Shown here in pieces: positions 23,652-35,073 of a DNA stretch of 64,000 nucleotides (position 1 is its first letter; each line of letters opens with the position of its first letter). Position numbers and translations under genes: made by a program. Origin of the DNA: Crotalaria pallida (lineage: Eukaryota > Streptophyta > Magnoliopsida > Fabales > Fabaceae); NCBI GenBank assembly GCA_037953625.1, contig CM075655.1, positions 26,740,001 through 26,804,000 on the forward strand. Direction: 5' to 3'. The notes below the pieces were generated by a model that saw only the letters and a program-made list of their open reading frames with translations, did not search any database and was not told the origin of the DNA.

Positions 23652-24140
23652 TCAATCATCAGTTCCCCACTGACTTCCAGTTGATTTGTCCATGAAATCA
23701 TCATCCGCCACCGGATCGGCATCCTCCACCGGATCCTCATCCTCTATAGGATCCTCCTCCTCCTCCTCCTCTTCCTCATGTGCCGGATCAGATGGCACAT
23801 AAACTGGAGTCCGCGATCGGGCTCTAGTGGAAGGACGAGAGGGAGCAGGATCCTCTAAAATGATTCTTTCCTCAGAGGGTGATGGACTTGGTGGGAGGGT
23901 GCGTCTCGGAAAACGTCTTGGCGGCGGCGGTGGTGTTCCATGGCGAAACACAAAATTTGGTGGAATGTGCATAATGTACATCATTGGGATTCTCGTACGA
24001 CGCGGACGCATTCGGGACCATGGGTTTGGGTGACGGAAAGTGACTTCCACGTCCCCTTCATAAATAGCCCGATGATCCTCTAAGTTCCACTCCCCATTAG
24101 GGAGCGGCCTCATCTCCACGCAGATCATATTCCTGGCCAT
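23652..24140 (-). CDS. LTR-embedded protein, E family
   Basis: A 162-codon frame starts at ATG three bases after the acceptor-like CCCTTGTTGTAG (minus strand). The N-terminal domain carries EMRPLPNGEW, EDHRAIYEGDVEVTFRHPNP, RMRPRRTRIP and MYIMHIPP, aligning with the B and G copies. A Pro/Arg-rich linker (GTPPPPPRRFPRR) and SPSPSEE follow, then a strongly acidic tail with a run of Glu and three DP(V/I).D-type repeats, ending GSQWGTDD. The end motif GS.W..DD is shared with B. There are no membrane segments. I do not recognise a function; the acidic tail plus a compact N-terminus would suit a regulatory or nucleic-acid-associated protein, but that is a guess. The E 5' LTR copy is broken. Confidence 0.6.
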   Translation of the reverse strand: MARNMICVEMRPLPNGEWNLEDHRAIYEGDVEVTFRHPNPWSRMRPRRTRIPMMYIMHIPPNFVFRHGTPPPPPRRFPRRTLPPSPSPSEERIILEDPAPSRPSTRARSRTPVYVPSDPAHEEEEEEEEDPIEDEDPVEDADPVADDDFMDKSTGSQWGTDD

Positions 24141-24143
24141 GAC

Positions 24144-25649
24144 CTACAACAAGGGATTAGGAGTGAGTCATAGCTAAGTACAATAACAAATGAGCATAAC
24201 AGAGGCTAAAAATAACAAACACATGTAATCAAATAGCATCAAGAGTGGAAATGTATGCTCAAACTGATTTAACACATCTTTAAATTCATTAGTGACATGA
24301 TGCATGCCTACTTCTCGTTCATGCTTCACAGTTCGGCATCCTTTCGGGTATCCATTTTAAACCTATGTTTTCATCGAACTGGAGCGTATCCATATCCCAT
24401 GCATCACGATTGATTGGGAACTAGCCTTCATAGCACTTTCATGCTACGGTATCCAAATCATCATAGCTCCTTCAGGGCTATGGAATCACAACACTTTTCA
24501 AGGCCATGGTATCCATTCTATTCTTTGCTAGATTCCACAATCGAAATCGGAGCAAATCCATGCATGACAATGCCATATTCGAATTTCATTTCTTTTCTTT
24601 TAATTATTCTCATTAGTATCTCATTTCATTAACTCTCAATTATATTCTCTTTTAGCTGGTGCTGGTGCTTTTTCAAAAAATACCATAAGAGGCATAGCCA
24701 TCTCATAATGGGTTTACTTGCTTTCAACTCTTTATTGCAGAAAAATCCATCAGCGGTCCAACCACTTTGTGATGGTTTTAGGAATAGCATATAATCAGTT
24801 ATTTAATAATCCGTCGGGGCCTAGCCTCCTATTGGCGGATATTTATTGCAACGACCCCATTGGGACTCCCTTAGAAAATATCAACCAAGTGAATAATAAT
24901 TTCACTGAGACGTTAGGGATAATATCAACCAGATGGGTACGCACTTCCGTTGGGACTCCTGTAGGGAAGTAATCAACCACTGAATAGAATTCCAGTAGGA
25001 CACCTCCAGGATAATTATCGACCAACGAGATTAGGTTTTAAGCATAAAAGAAAAATATTTAGAATTTAGTAATTTGGGAGTCTAGACGAGTTAATCCTTT
25101 GTGAAATTATAAGAAATAAGTGTTTTCTGAAAATTTTCCTGATTACTCGAGTAGTTCTTGACTACTCGAGTCTTTAAAGATTCACTCGAGTGTTTTCTAG
25201 TTTTCTAGAACACTCGAGTCTTCCTTAAATTACTCGAGTCTTTTTGCTGCAACAGCACCAGTTTTCTGCACTTCCAACACCAATTCGAGTTTCTTGCTTT
25301 ATGTCTCCATTCCTATGCAAAACAGCCACTTAGGCACATAAAATAAACATGTTAAAACACTTAATCATCACTGAAACAACATCAAATAACATCAAATCAC
25401 ATATTGCATCAAAACTTGCAAATATCCATTTCAAAATATGAAATTCATTTCCACTTGATTTTAATTTCGAAACACATTACCATGAGCTTGATTAGGTTCA
25501 TTTAAACTTGTTTGAGTCATAAAATTATGGGTCTCTGACCTCCAAGTCAGAATCCCAATTCAAGTTGCATCCCTCTTTGAACCTTTAATGGTTCCTAAAT
25601 TTCTAGCTTGAAATTACTCATTCTAGTATTTAGGTAACTCCTCCCTTAC
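24144..25649 (-). other. Putative intron in LTR of E
   Basis: On the minus strand the donor CTCTGAG|GTAAGGGAG (GT at 25649-25648) and the acceptor TTGTTGTAG (AG at 25645-independent position 24145-24144) bound 1506 bp. It holds five ACTCGAGT palindromes, imperfect tandem units and small hairpins such as ATAGCTCCTTCAGGGCTAT (about 24458-24482). The donor is also present in the 5' LTR (GT at 56013-56012). Confidence 0.45.
25145..25238. repeat. ACTCGAGT cluster in putative intron of E LTR
   Basis: Five CTCGAG-centred palindromes in 94 bp, mostly followed by CTTT or TTC. The 5' LTR copy of this block is at about 55485-55600, with one degenerate copy (ACTTGAGT). Confidence 0.75.
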
Positions 25650-26160
25650 CTCAGAGAAGCTAAAGAAAGGTTTGATTGAACCAAAAAGAGATTGAATCAA
25701 AACTTGATTCTGGACCGGTGCAAGACTTGTTCCACTTGGCTGACTTTGGCTATCAATTTGCACAATGAATAAAACATGAAAAGAAATGAAACAAGTTAGC
25801 TTTAGAAACTAGGAAATGCTAACTTTAAATGGAAACAAGTTTGGAATCGAAAGGGTTCCTGGATTTACCAAACGAATTCAAAGAAGATGAGTACTTGATG
25901 CTGAAAGTTGCTCTGTTTTTCACAGCTTCAAGACCTCAACTTTGGTTGCTTATAACTCGATCTTCAGGAGGTTATTTTGAGTGATTTATGGTTCTAATTA
26001 AAGATTGGAATTAGAAATTCAGTTTGTGTTTAGGTTTCGAAGGAAAAGGATGAAAATTGAGAGAGAATGAAAGGATTAAAGTGAGCTCTGCAAAACAGAG
26101 AAATTTTGCCAACAATTCGGGTTTAAAGAGATTTGAGGGTGTTTGGGCTTCCTTGATCAC

Positions 26161-26170
26161 CTATATATAG
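26161..26170 (-). promoter_or_regulatory. TATA box of E LTR
   Basis: CTATATATAG lies about 375 bp into the LTR on the minus strand, a near-ideal plant TATA box. It is preserved in the 5' LTR at 56525-56534. The ACTCGAGT cluster lies just upstream. Confidence 0.65.
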
Positions 26171-26290
26171 TCTAGGATTACTCTCCTTTGAAGTAAGGTC
26201 CAGCTCTGTGCTTGGAATCTCAAGAAAACGTGTTTTGGTGCGAAGTTCAAATGGAAACCGACTTATACATTCAACCAAACTTCTCGAATT

Positions 26291-26439
26291 ACTCGAGTCT
26301 TTTTCCCAGCACTCGAGTCCTTTTCAGAAATTTCAAAGAACACTCGAGTCTTCCCTGAAAGACTCGAGTCTTTCGACAAAAATTCAAATTTTTCAAGCAG
26401 TTAGTGATTATACTCGAGTCTTCTCCAAAACACTCGAGT
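26291..26439. repeat. ACTCGAGT cluster upstream of E TATA box
   Basis: Six ACTCGAG palindromes occur in about 150 bp, 120-280 bp upstream of the TATA box on the minus strand. Random expectation for a 6-bp site in 150 bp is well below one. Confidence 0.8.
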
Positions 26440-26539
26440 ATTTTAACCTAATTTCAGAAAATTCATTATTTTATTCAATATAATGACATTATTATTTTAA
26501 ATACTGAATATTTATTTATTTAAAATATAGGGTCTTACA

Positions 26540-26579
26540 TCCTCCCCCACTTAAACAGAATTTCGTCCCCGAAATTCTG
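26540..26579 (-). promoter_or_regulatory. Stem-loop plus polypurine tract of E
   Basis: On the minus strand the 10-bp perfect stem CAGAATTTCG/CGAAATTCTG (26579-26570 with 26565-26556, loop GGGA) precedes TTTAAGTGGGGGAGGA (26555-26540), which abuts the LTR start at 26539. Confidence 0.75.
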
Positions 26580-26581
26580 AT

Positions 26582-26852
26582 TTACATAAAAAGATGCGGA
26601 TAATCCTCTCTCATCTTAGATTCTAATTCCCACGTAGAGTCAGATACTCCCTTCTGACCCCAAAGGACTCGAACTAACGGAATCTCTTTCCCTCGCAGCT
26701 TCTTGATTCGTCGATCTTCTATTCGTACTGGCCCAACATCGAACGTGAGATTCTCTTTCAATGGTATCACATCTTGTTGCAACTGAACGATCGAAGAGGG
26801 ATCTTGGACAAACTTGCGAAGCTGAGAGACGTGGAATACATTGTGCAGATTG
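26582..26852 (-). pseudogene. C-terminal end of E polyprotein (chromodomain-like)
   Basis: Reads HNVFHVSQLRKFVQDPSS at the start, then VRIEDRRIKKLRGKEIPLV and WELESKMREDYPHLFM to the stop, in good agreement with the B copies. It is separated from the rest of the integrase by solo LTR G. Confidence 0.85.
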
Positions 26853-27383
26853 TGTAACATCCCTGAATTTTAGTTCCCAAATAATTCGTGCTTTGTGATT
26901 TAAATGCTTTGCCTTAGCTTGATGTGTTAGAGCTTAATCTTGGTTAGATAGCAAATCGTGATTAGGGTTAGATTAAACCCAATTTATTAAGCTTAGACTT
27001 GTGTGGTTTTGAGTTGATTAGGTTTAGACGTCTAATAGTTTAGTTATGAGTTAGATTAGCTTGGTTAATGTATGGCTTAAGAGTTAAGTGGGTTAGATTA
27101 AGTCTAAGTGAACCTAATGGGCCTTGTGAGTGATGTTGGGCCAAGATTGTGTGATGGGCCTTGTGTGTGCATGTGTAGGCCGTGTGGTGTGGTGTGTGTG
27201 TGAAACCATGGAGTGAAATTGTGAATGCATGAAGGAAGTGAGGTGTCATGCTCACATTTCATGCATGTAGTCAAAGTAATAGGTGTCAACACCACATTCC
27301 CTTTCTTTGCATGAAGTGTAGGTGTCCACACCCTAACACACCACTTAGCCACCTTAACACCTCACCATTTGACCATAAGCTTT

Positions 27384-27390
27384 TATAAAA
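27384..27390 (+). promoter_or_regulatory. TATA box of LTR G
   Basis: TATAAAA in the context CTTTTATAAAAGTGGCC lies 531 bp into the LTR and 574 bp before the donor-like site, matching the spacing in families B and E. Confidence 0.55.
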
Positions 27391-28433
27391 GTGGCCTTGT
27401 GTTGATGACCACCACTTTTGCTCCCTTTTCTTCATGACCATCTTCACCACTTTCTTCTTCTTCTTCTTCTTCTTCTTCCAAGAGGCTCACGGCCACCTCC
27501 CTAAACACCACCATCCAACCATTTTTCTTCCATTAAAACCAAGAAATCCTTACATTCTCTAAGCCTAGATCATGAATACACAACATGCATAAGTGATTGA
27601 AGCTTAGAAGTTCAAATTCAACCTTTCCTCCTCTTAAGAACCTCACGGCCATAACCACCACCACCCTTGTTCAAGCCCAAACTTTTACCAAACATAAGAA
27701 ACTTTGGCATGTTCATACCCTAGGTAATGAATATGCCACTTGACTGAAGATTGTGTTGAAGGAAGTTCACTCAAAACCCAAACAAACCTCACGGCCAAAC
27801 CTTGTTTAAGGCATTAGGATCTTTGGCTTGGTAGATCAAGTGGAGCTTTAGAGTCTTAGAAGCTTGGAAGTCAAATTTCAAGGGTCCAAGGAGGGAGTGT
27901 TGCTCACGGTTTTGGTGAGAAAAAGACCCAAAGGTTCTAAGTCATTTTTAGTGTCTTCAAGAGGTAAGAGAGAAGCTTTCACAATTGCTAGAATAAGTTT
28001 TGAGCTTAGAAATTTAGGGTGAGTCACCATGAGACTCAAGTTCACTAGTTAGACTTTGATTTTTGGGCTTGGAGGCCGAATTTGGACGATTGATAACTTT
28101 TTATTGTTGAATGTGCAATGCTGAATTTTGTGATTATGCTTTGTGTTGGTGATTAATTCCATAGATCATGTTGTTAAGGGAATGCTTAGATCCTTGAATG
28201 AATTAGGTTTAAGTGTTGACCCCAAAGATTTGAGTTAATTAGGCTCTAATTGTGAATTAGACAAGATGATCAAGTGTTGATCATCACGGTTTTAGGACCT
28301 TAAGTCTCGGTTAAAGACTTAATTTAGTAGCCAAAGTGAGTTAGTCAACTAAGTGTTAATCAAACCTAGTTTTAGACAACTAAGTAGCACTTAGACCAAA
28401 TTAAGTCTCCCTTAACCGTGATTAGTCAACTAA

Positions 28434-28805
28434 TCCAAGATTAGTTGGACATAATCCTTGATTAGTAACCTTAATCCCTGATTAGTCAACTAATCCAAGA
28501 TTAGTTGGACTTAATCCAAGATTAGTAACCTTAATCCCTGATTAGTCAACTAATCCAAGATTAGTTGGACTTAATCCAAGATTAGTAACCTTAATTTCCT
28601 GATTAGTCAACTAATCCATGATTAGTTAGACCTAGTCCATGATTAGCCGGATTTAATCCGAGATTAGTCAATTAAGCTAGACTTAATCCATGATTAGTGA
28701 GACCTAATTCATGATTAGTGAGATCTAGCTCATGATTAGTGAGACTAAACTCCTGATTAGTGAGATTTAGTCCAAGATTAGTGGACTTAGTCCATGATTA
28801 GTCAA
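28434..28805. repeat. Array of TAATCC-nn-GATTAGT palindromic units
   Basis: About 19 GATTAG motifs occur within roughly 400 bp, mostly paired as (T)AATCC..GATTAGT. The left part has a clear 60-bp higher-order period made of three subunits. Similar TAATCC.TGATTAA palindromes stand at the start of the B LTRs (22079-22096, 22140-22155). Confidence 0.75.
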
Positions 28806-29194
28806 CTGAAGTCAGTTAAACCTAGTCTTAAGTGATTAGGACTCACTTAACCGAAGTCTTACGTAGTTAAGACTTGCTTATCCCAAGTTTTAGTCACTTG
28901 AGGTGACTTAGGTCTAGAAATGATGGGACCTTGACCGAACACTCAGACATAGACGTAATCTACAACTAGTACGACTCTGCTATGTCATTTGTATGCTTAG
29001 ATACTTATGGATACATGTTGGATGCCTATGGCTATGTATGTATCCATGCTGGACTGATGTCAAATGATTATGACATAATTGGACTAATGATAAACTCGGA
29101 ACTTGAACATATGCATGATAACCTAGGATTGCAAGAGTTGCATCGAGAACAGACATGACATGAGCTAGGTTATCAGACCAGTCCCAATCTGAGG

Positions 29195-29580
29195 AACACC
29201 TACGCAGGTGGAAACACCGTAAGGCGTGCCTTTCCTACGCCGGTGAACCTGTGAACTGTTTTTGTAACTGAACTTGATATTTTATGAAAGCCTGCACAGG
29301 GTTCACCGTAAGTCGTGCCGTTTACGCTGGTGGACGCACTTTAAGTCGTGCCTTTTACGCTGGTAGAAATATTGTAAGTCGTGTCTTTTACGCTGGTGGA
29401 AACACTGTAATTCGTGCCGTTTACGCTGGTGGAAACACTGTAAGTCGTGCCATTTACGCTGGTGGAAACACTGTAAGTTGTGCCGTTTACGCTGATAGAA
29501 ATACTGTAAGTCATGTCTTTTACGCTGGTGGAAACACTGTAAGTCATGCCGTTTACGCTGGCAGACGTGCCGTAAGCCGT
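29195..29580. repeat. 33-bp tandem repeat in LTR G
   Basis: Consensus GTAAGTCGTGCC.TTTACG then CTGGTGGAAACACT, about nine units, the first ones irregular. A 33-bp unit keeps frames open on both strands, giving an 11-residue periodic frame (VSRAVYAGGNT) at 29284-29691 that I regard as a by-product of the repeat length. Confidence 0.8.
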
Positions 29581-29824
29581 GCCGCGTCTGGGACGCACCG
29601 TTCCTCAGATCTGGACCCGGTGGACATAGAGGCCTCAGAGTTGGAGAACATGTACATGCATCATGCCACTTATCTCAAAGATAATAATTAAACTGGTGTT
29701 TGCTCATATGTATATGCATTTTCTGCACTGGTGATTGTTGCTGTTTATCTGGCTGTGAATGTTAGGGCTTAGGCTTATTCGATAATGCGACTGTGTTAGG
29801 CTTACTCTACTGCCCTTGTAGGTG

Positions 29825-29968
29825 ATGGCCGAACACCTGCCTTTTATCGAGAACCGCCCGCTCCTTGATGGTGCTTGGGAGTATCGGGATCACCGGGCTG
29901 TTTTTGAGGGTGAAGTAGAGATCACTCTCTATCATCCCCATTCCCGTAGTTCGCTTTCGTCCTCTTAG
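29825..29968 (+). pseudogene. LTR-embedded protein, G copy, frameshifted
   Basis: Starts ATG three bases after CCCTTGTAG|. It encodes IENRPLLDGAWEYRDHRAVF and EGEVEITLYHP, aligning to the B and E proteins. One extra base near 29940 shifts the frame to a stop at 29966. In the next frame the family motif VRFRPLRFRG continues. The proline-rich and acidic parts are not recognisable. It shows that the family extends to a third LTR lineage. Confidence 0.6.
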
Positions 29969-30471
29969 GTTTCGTGGGACGAAACCGGTGATCTCTGTCT
30001 ATGGAATAGCTGCAGTGGACCGACGACCAGCTCTGATGATACCCTTTCTTTTTGAGTTTTACCTTTTGTAAATTTTGCTTTTGGTGAGGTATTGTCAGAG
30101 TGTTTTATTTTCAATGGACTTGTAACTATTTTGTATCAGACATTTTATGACCTATTATCTACAACTATGGTTCACTTTACACATTTCAATATTCCGCTTG
30201 CTTTTAATAAGTTTTGAAATCCGATATCAATCAATTTTATTTTAAAAGCACTCGCAATTGAGGGACTAAAGGTTTCATTTACGAAAATAATGTTTATTGC
30301 GAAAACCCTCGACTGCTTTCCAATTACTTTTAACTTTCCGGATTTCAACTCTCTGATTTTACTTTCCAATCAAGTGTATTAAAAAGAAAAATTTTTCCAC
30401 CCTAATTTTTGGAAAACTTACAAGTCCAAATGATCTCAAATCGAAAACCTTTTCGAAATGAGCGCGATACA

Positions 30472-33400
30472 GATTGGACAGGAACGGGGGTAAGGCGATC
30501 TGATACGCGATGGAACCAACTCGTTTCAAAATTTGATAAGGGCCGATAAACTTTGGAGATAACTTCTTTGGCTTCATTACCCTTCCAATACCAGTTGTTG
30601 GCACCACTCGCAAAAATACATGATCTCCTTCTTGAAATTCTAGCTTGGATCTTCGCTGATCGGCATAACTCTTCTGACGACTTTGTGCAGTCTTCATCTT
30701 CTCTTGGATAACCTTGATCTTTTCGGTCGTTTCTTGAACTAACTCAGGTCTGATGAGAGCATTCTCCCCCACTTGGAACCAACATAGTGGGGTTCTACAC
30801 TTCCTTCCATAAAGAGCCTCGTACGGGGCCATATCGATGCTTGTGTGATAACTATTGTTGTAGGTGAACTCCATAAGAGGCAACAAACGATCCCAACCTT
30901 CTTGATATTCCAAAACACATGCTCGAAGTAGATCTTCTAGGGATTGAATCGTCCTTTCCGATTGACCATCCGTTTGCGGGTGATAAGCTGAACTCATCCT
31001 TAGCTGCGTTCCCAAAGCTTGATGCAAACTTTGCCAGAACCGGGACACGAAACGAGGATCACGATCCGATACGATACTTGAGGGGATCCCATGCAATCTG
31101 ACGATCACTTTGATGTACAATCTTGCAAGCTTCTCTAACGAATATTGCATGTTGATGGGAATGAAATGAGCTGTCTTCGTTAGACGATCAATCACGACCC
31201 AAATCGCATCGAAACCTTCTCTTGTTCTCGGAAAACCACTCACAAAGTCCATTGAGATTCCATCCCACTTCCATTCTAGTATACTCAAAGGTTGCAATTC
31301 TCCTCCAGGCCTCTTATGTTCAATCTTCGCCTTTTGGCAAACAAGGCAAGACGCAACATCTTTCTTCAATCCGGGCCACCAAAACATCTTCTTCAGGTCT
31401 TGGTACATCTTTGTCGTTCCAGGATGCATACTCAACTTGCTTTTGTGCGCTTCATCCAAAACTGCTCTTCTTAAATCCTGATTAGCTGGGATACACACAC
31501 GATCTTGAAATCTTAGGATGTCATCAGCTCCAACTTGAAAGTCAGGTTCTACACCATCTATACCCAATCTTCTCTTTTCTACCAATTCTCCATCTTCTTT
31601 CTGTAAGTTCCTCACTTGAGTAAGGAATTCATTTGTCACTTGAAGCATTCCTAGCTTGATACATTCCGGCTTACACTAAACTGCCAGATTCAAGTTTCGG
31701 AATTATTCAATTAACTGAGCTTCCTTCGCCATCATCGTACTCATGTGCAGCATCTTTCTGCTCAGAGCATCGGCTACAACATTAGCTTTGCCGGGGTGGT
31801 AATGCAATTCGAAGTCATAATCCTTCAAGAATTCCATCCACCTACGTTGTCTCATATTCAGTTCCTTTTGGTCGAAGAGATACTTCAAACTTTTATGGTC
31901 ACTAAATACTTGAAACGTATTACCGTACAGGTAATGCCTCCAAATCTTCAAAGCAAAGACAATGGCAGCCAATTCTAAATCGTGAGTAGGGTAGTTTTCC
32001 TCATGCACCTTCAACTGACGAGATGCATATGCAACAACCTTTCCTTCTTGCATCAAGACACAACCCAAACCTTGTCTAGACGCATCACAATAAACATCGA
32101 AGCCTTTCCGAGGATCGGGCAGAGTTAACACTAGAGACGATGTTAACTTGTCCTTTAACGTCTGGAAACTAACTTCACACTTCTCAGTCCAGACAAAAGG
32201 TTGCTCCTTCCGAGTCAAACGAGTTAACGGAAGAGTCAACTTGGAAAAACCTTCGATGAACTTCCGATAATATCCGGCTAACCCAAGGAAACTTCTAACT
32301 TCGGTAACTGTCTTTGGTCTTTTCCATTGTAAAACTGTTTCCACCTTAGCTGGATCCACAACAACACCATCCTTTGAAATTATATGTCCCAAGAAATTGA
32401 CTTTTTCATGCCAAAATTCACACTTGGCCAGCTTAGCATATAATTTCTTCTCCTTCAAAGTTTCCAAAACAATCTTCAAATGATTAGCGTGCTCCTCCGG
32501 GTTCTTCGAATAGATGAGAATATCATCGATAAACACCACAACGAAGGAATCCAGATAGGGCCGGAACACTCTATTCATATAATCCATAAATATTGCTGGG
32601 GCGTTGGTCAAACCGAAAGGCATCACCACATACTCGTAGTGTCCATATCGTGACCGAAAAGCAGTCTTCGGAATATCTCCCTCCTTCACACGGATCTGAT
32701 GATAACCCGATCTCAGATCAATCTTTGAAAACACAGACGCTCCTTTTACTTGATCCATCAAATCATCAATCCTTGGCAATGGGTACTTGTTCTTGATCGT
32801 AACCTTATTGAGCTGCCTATAATCAATACACATCCTCTTAGATCCATCCTTCTTCTTCACAAACAAAACTGGCGCTCCCCAAGGCGACACGCTTGGTCTG
32901 ATAAATTGCTTTTCTAGCAAATCCTTCACTTGCTTCTTCAACTCAGCTAATTCCGCTGGGGCCATACGATACGGGGCAATAGAGATAGGACCTGTACCGG
33001 GAACTAGGTCAATACTGAATTCTATCTCTCGATGCGGCGGCAAACCGGGTACTTCATCAGGAAAAACTTCGAGAAACTCTCGAATAATCGGAATGTCTTC
33101 GATCTTCACTTCACCCTTCTTTTCTTCAGCGATGGCCGAGAATAGGCATACATAACCTTCAGGTTGAATGGCAAGAGACTCCTTGCTAGGAAACACGATC
33201 ATTCAAGCCTTGTAGTCGATTACCACATGATTGTACGCCATCCAATCCATGCCCAAAATAACATCAAGGTTGGATAATGGCAAACAAATCAGAGTCACAT
33301 GAGAAATCTGACCTCCTATGCTAGCCATGCATCCGACACATGCTCTTGATGCAACAACATGAGCATTCGTGGGGGTAGATACACTAAGGTTAAAAGGGGT

Positions 33401-34507
33401 CTCTGAGACAGACAAACACAAACGCTTGACATATTCTTCGGAGATGAAGGAATGTGTCGCTCCAGAATCAAATAAAAAGCGACAGGGCATGCCATTGAGG
33501 AAATGGTTACCTTGCACAAGATTGTCGGCTTGCTCTGCTTCTGCTCCGGACATAGTGAACACCTTTCCATTGACCCAGGGCTTGCTTCCTTGTCCTTGAT
33601 TGATTTGGCGCTGGGGTTGGCGGCATGCACGGACAATGTGATCGGTCCTTCCACAATTGAAGCAGACTGGTGGCTTGTCTCTCCAGCACTCTTGACCAGG
33701 ATGGGAACATTGGCACTTGCTACAAATCTCTACCGGAGCCGGAAGGCTGACTGCTCCATAGGGTGGTGCTCTTCCCTTCCCCTTATGCGAATAAGGGCCT
33801 CCACGATTCCCACGATTATTCTTGTGCTGGTGTCGGTGTGGTCCATGGCCTCCTTGACTGACTTCCCTCTTGAAATTATTCTTCTCGAAAATGCGACATG
33901 CACTAATCAAGGTTGGATAATGGCGAATCCTTTGTACGCTCACAGCCAACTTGATGTCCGACCTCAGCCCATTCTCGAATCTCGTGCACTTTGAGTATTC
34001 GTCAGGATGATATTGGAAGTACGGGGAGTTCTTCATCAGCTCCTCAAATTTCTCAGCATACTGATCGACGGTCATGCTACCTTGCCTCAAATCTAGGAAC
34101 TCCATCTCCTTCTGGATCCTAACATCGTCCGGAAAATACCTCTCTAAAAACTTCTCCGTGAAAACTTCCTAAGAGAGCTCGCGATGGTCGTATTCCAAGA
34201 ACTGGCGGGTCTGCTCCAACCAAGTTGCAGCTTCACCATTCAGCATGTAGGCCGCGAATGTGACCTTCTGAGCTTCCGTGAGGGTCAGCGTTCAGAAGAT
34301 CTTATTCATCTCAGCTAGCCAGAACTGAGCTTGCTCGGGACAACGACCACCCGAGAAGCAAGGGGGTTTACATCTACGAAACGAATCCAGGCCTTGAAAT
34401 TCCGCCGGGGTTCCATTGCTGGGAGGACGGGTTTGCTGCAAGTTTTCCAGAACCGCAGCCATACGGGTTAGAGCCTCAGCAATGTTAGCGTTATTTCGTC
34501 CAGCCAT
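30472..34507 (-). pseudogene. Gag-pol polyprotein of element E, inactivated by nonsense mutations
   Basis: Starts at 34507 (MAGRNNANIAEALTRMAAVL). Gag contains two stops (TGA near 34290, probably from Arg, and TAG near 34170, probably from Trp). The zinc knuckle CFNCGRTDHIVRAC is intact, and protease reads FLFDSGATHSF. A TGA at 33203-33205 separates protease from reverse transcriptase. Reverse transcriptase (about 33080-32150) is complete, with SKIDLRSGYHQI and FIDDILIYS, and RNase H follows (about 32100-31750). Two stops lie near 31650-31700. The integrase has HHCC (with a short in-frame deletion before CLVC), SMDFVSGF, SDRDPRF and GQSERTIQSLED, then breaks at solo LTR G. Family signs match B+. 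Confidence 0.92.
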
Positions 34508-34639
34508 CTTATCCTACAGAATCCAAGGCGAAAACTTAATTAGATTCTGCTATTCTCTCTCTCTAAATACAATCAATATCTTATAATACGCAATGGATAG
34601 TGTGTAAGGCCACACTCCAAGGCCGAGAGTTGAACCATT

Positions 34640-34651
34640 GCTCTGATACCA
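34640..34651 (-). promoter_or_regulatory. Primer-binding site, initiator Met-tRNA type (E)
   Basis: The minus strand reads TGGTATCAGAGC a few bases after the LTR end TGTGACGACCCG (plus-strand view from 34657). Same site as in the other elements. Confidence 0.88.
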
Positions 34652-34656
34652 CTAAA

Positions 34657-34668
34657 TGTGACGACCCG
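34657..34668 (-). repeat. Inner end of E 5' LTR, left of solo LTR A3
   Basis: Twelve bases TGTGACGACCCG remain next to the primer site. The sequence continues at 40649 after the 5.98-kb solo LTR A3. The uninterrupted counterpart is at 23290. Confidence 0.8.
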
Positions 34669-35073
34669 TGTAACACCCCGATTTGGCAACTTGAAAACCA
34701 CAGTTAATTAGATCAAATATAGTGAAAATTTGGGCCATTTTTTTTTAAAACATGTGTAACAAAGACATGAGAACATTTAAACTTTCAAAACATAGTTGCG
34801 TTTAAAATTTTATGTTCTCACATTCCACAAAATCTTTCAAGTTCCAAACCGAGATGTCACAAGACACCGCACTTTGAAACCTGTTCACAAAACATCAGTT
34901 AAAGATATAGCCCATTTACTTATTTCAAAACATTAGTGTTGAATAAAAACTTTTGCCGGGGTACAGTATGATAGAGCTAAGGCAACTAAGAACTTACAAT
35001 GGAGTACAATGCTCTGAGGGGAATTACCTATCCTCTAGTCATCTACCCTAAGCTTCACTCCTTAACTCTCCGA

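Larger units (their letters stand above)
23290..26539 (-). repeat. 3' LTR of element E (3250 bp, uninterrupted)
   Basis: Minus-strand termini are TGTAAGACCC (26539) and CGAGTCGTCACA (23290). It matches the 5' LTR pieces 40649-41449 and 54425-56631 closely. Order on the minus strand: six ACTCGAGT copies (26439-26291), TATA box (26170-26161), leader, donor-like site (25649), five ACTCGAGT copies (25238-25145), imperfect 40-bp repeats ending ATCAACCA (about 25025-24830), hairpin block (about 24520-24414), acceptor-like site (24144), reading frame (24140-23652). Confidence 0.88.
27964..29821 (+). other. Putative intron in LTR G
   Basis: 1858 bp from GAG|GTAAGAG to CTGCCCTTGTAG|GTGATG. It encloses two tandem arrays (28434-28805 and 29195-29580). 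The acceptor sequence CCCTTGTAG|GTGATG is shared with the B family. Confidence 0.45.
26853..30471 (+). mobile_element. Solo LTR G (3.6 kb) inserted in E integrase
   Basis: Starts TGTAACATCCC and ends GCGCGATACA, flanked by the 5-bp duplication GATTG (26848-26852 and 30472-30476). The E polyprotein reads through once it is removed. The sense is plus, from a TATA box at 27384, donor-like TTCAAGAG|GTAAGAG (GT at 27964), acceptor-like TGCCCTTGTAG (ends 29821) and the LTR reading frame at 29825. It has no primer site or second LTR. A TTC microsatellite lies at about 27449-27478. Bases 30000-30471 hold the U5-like end with no frame of note. Confidence 0.85.

Noticed and set aside
28434..29580. Tandem arrays as a possible CRISPR array
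   Set aside because: Units are contiguous or imperfect without unique spacers of constant length, and the setting is a plant LTR.
29284..29691. 135-aa periodic frame (VSRAVYAGGNT)
   Set aside because: It follows from a 33-bp repeat unit and lies inside the putative intron; the opposite strand is open for the same reason.
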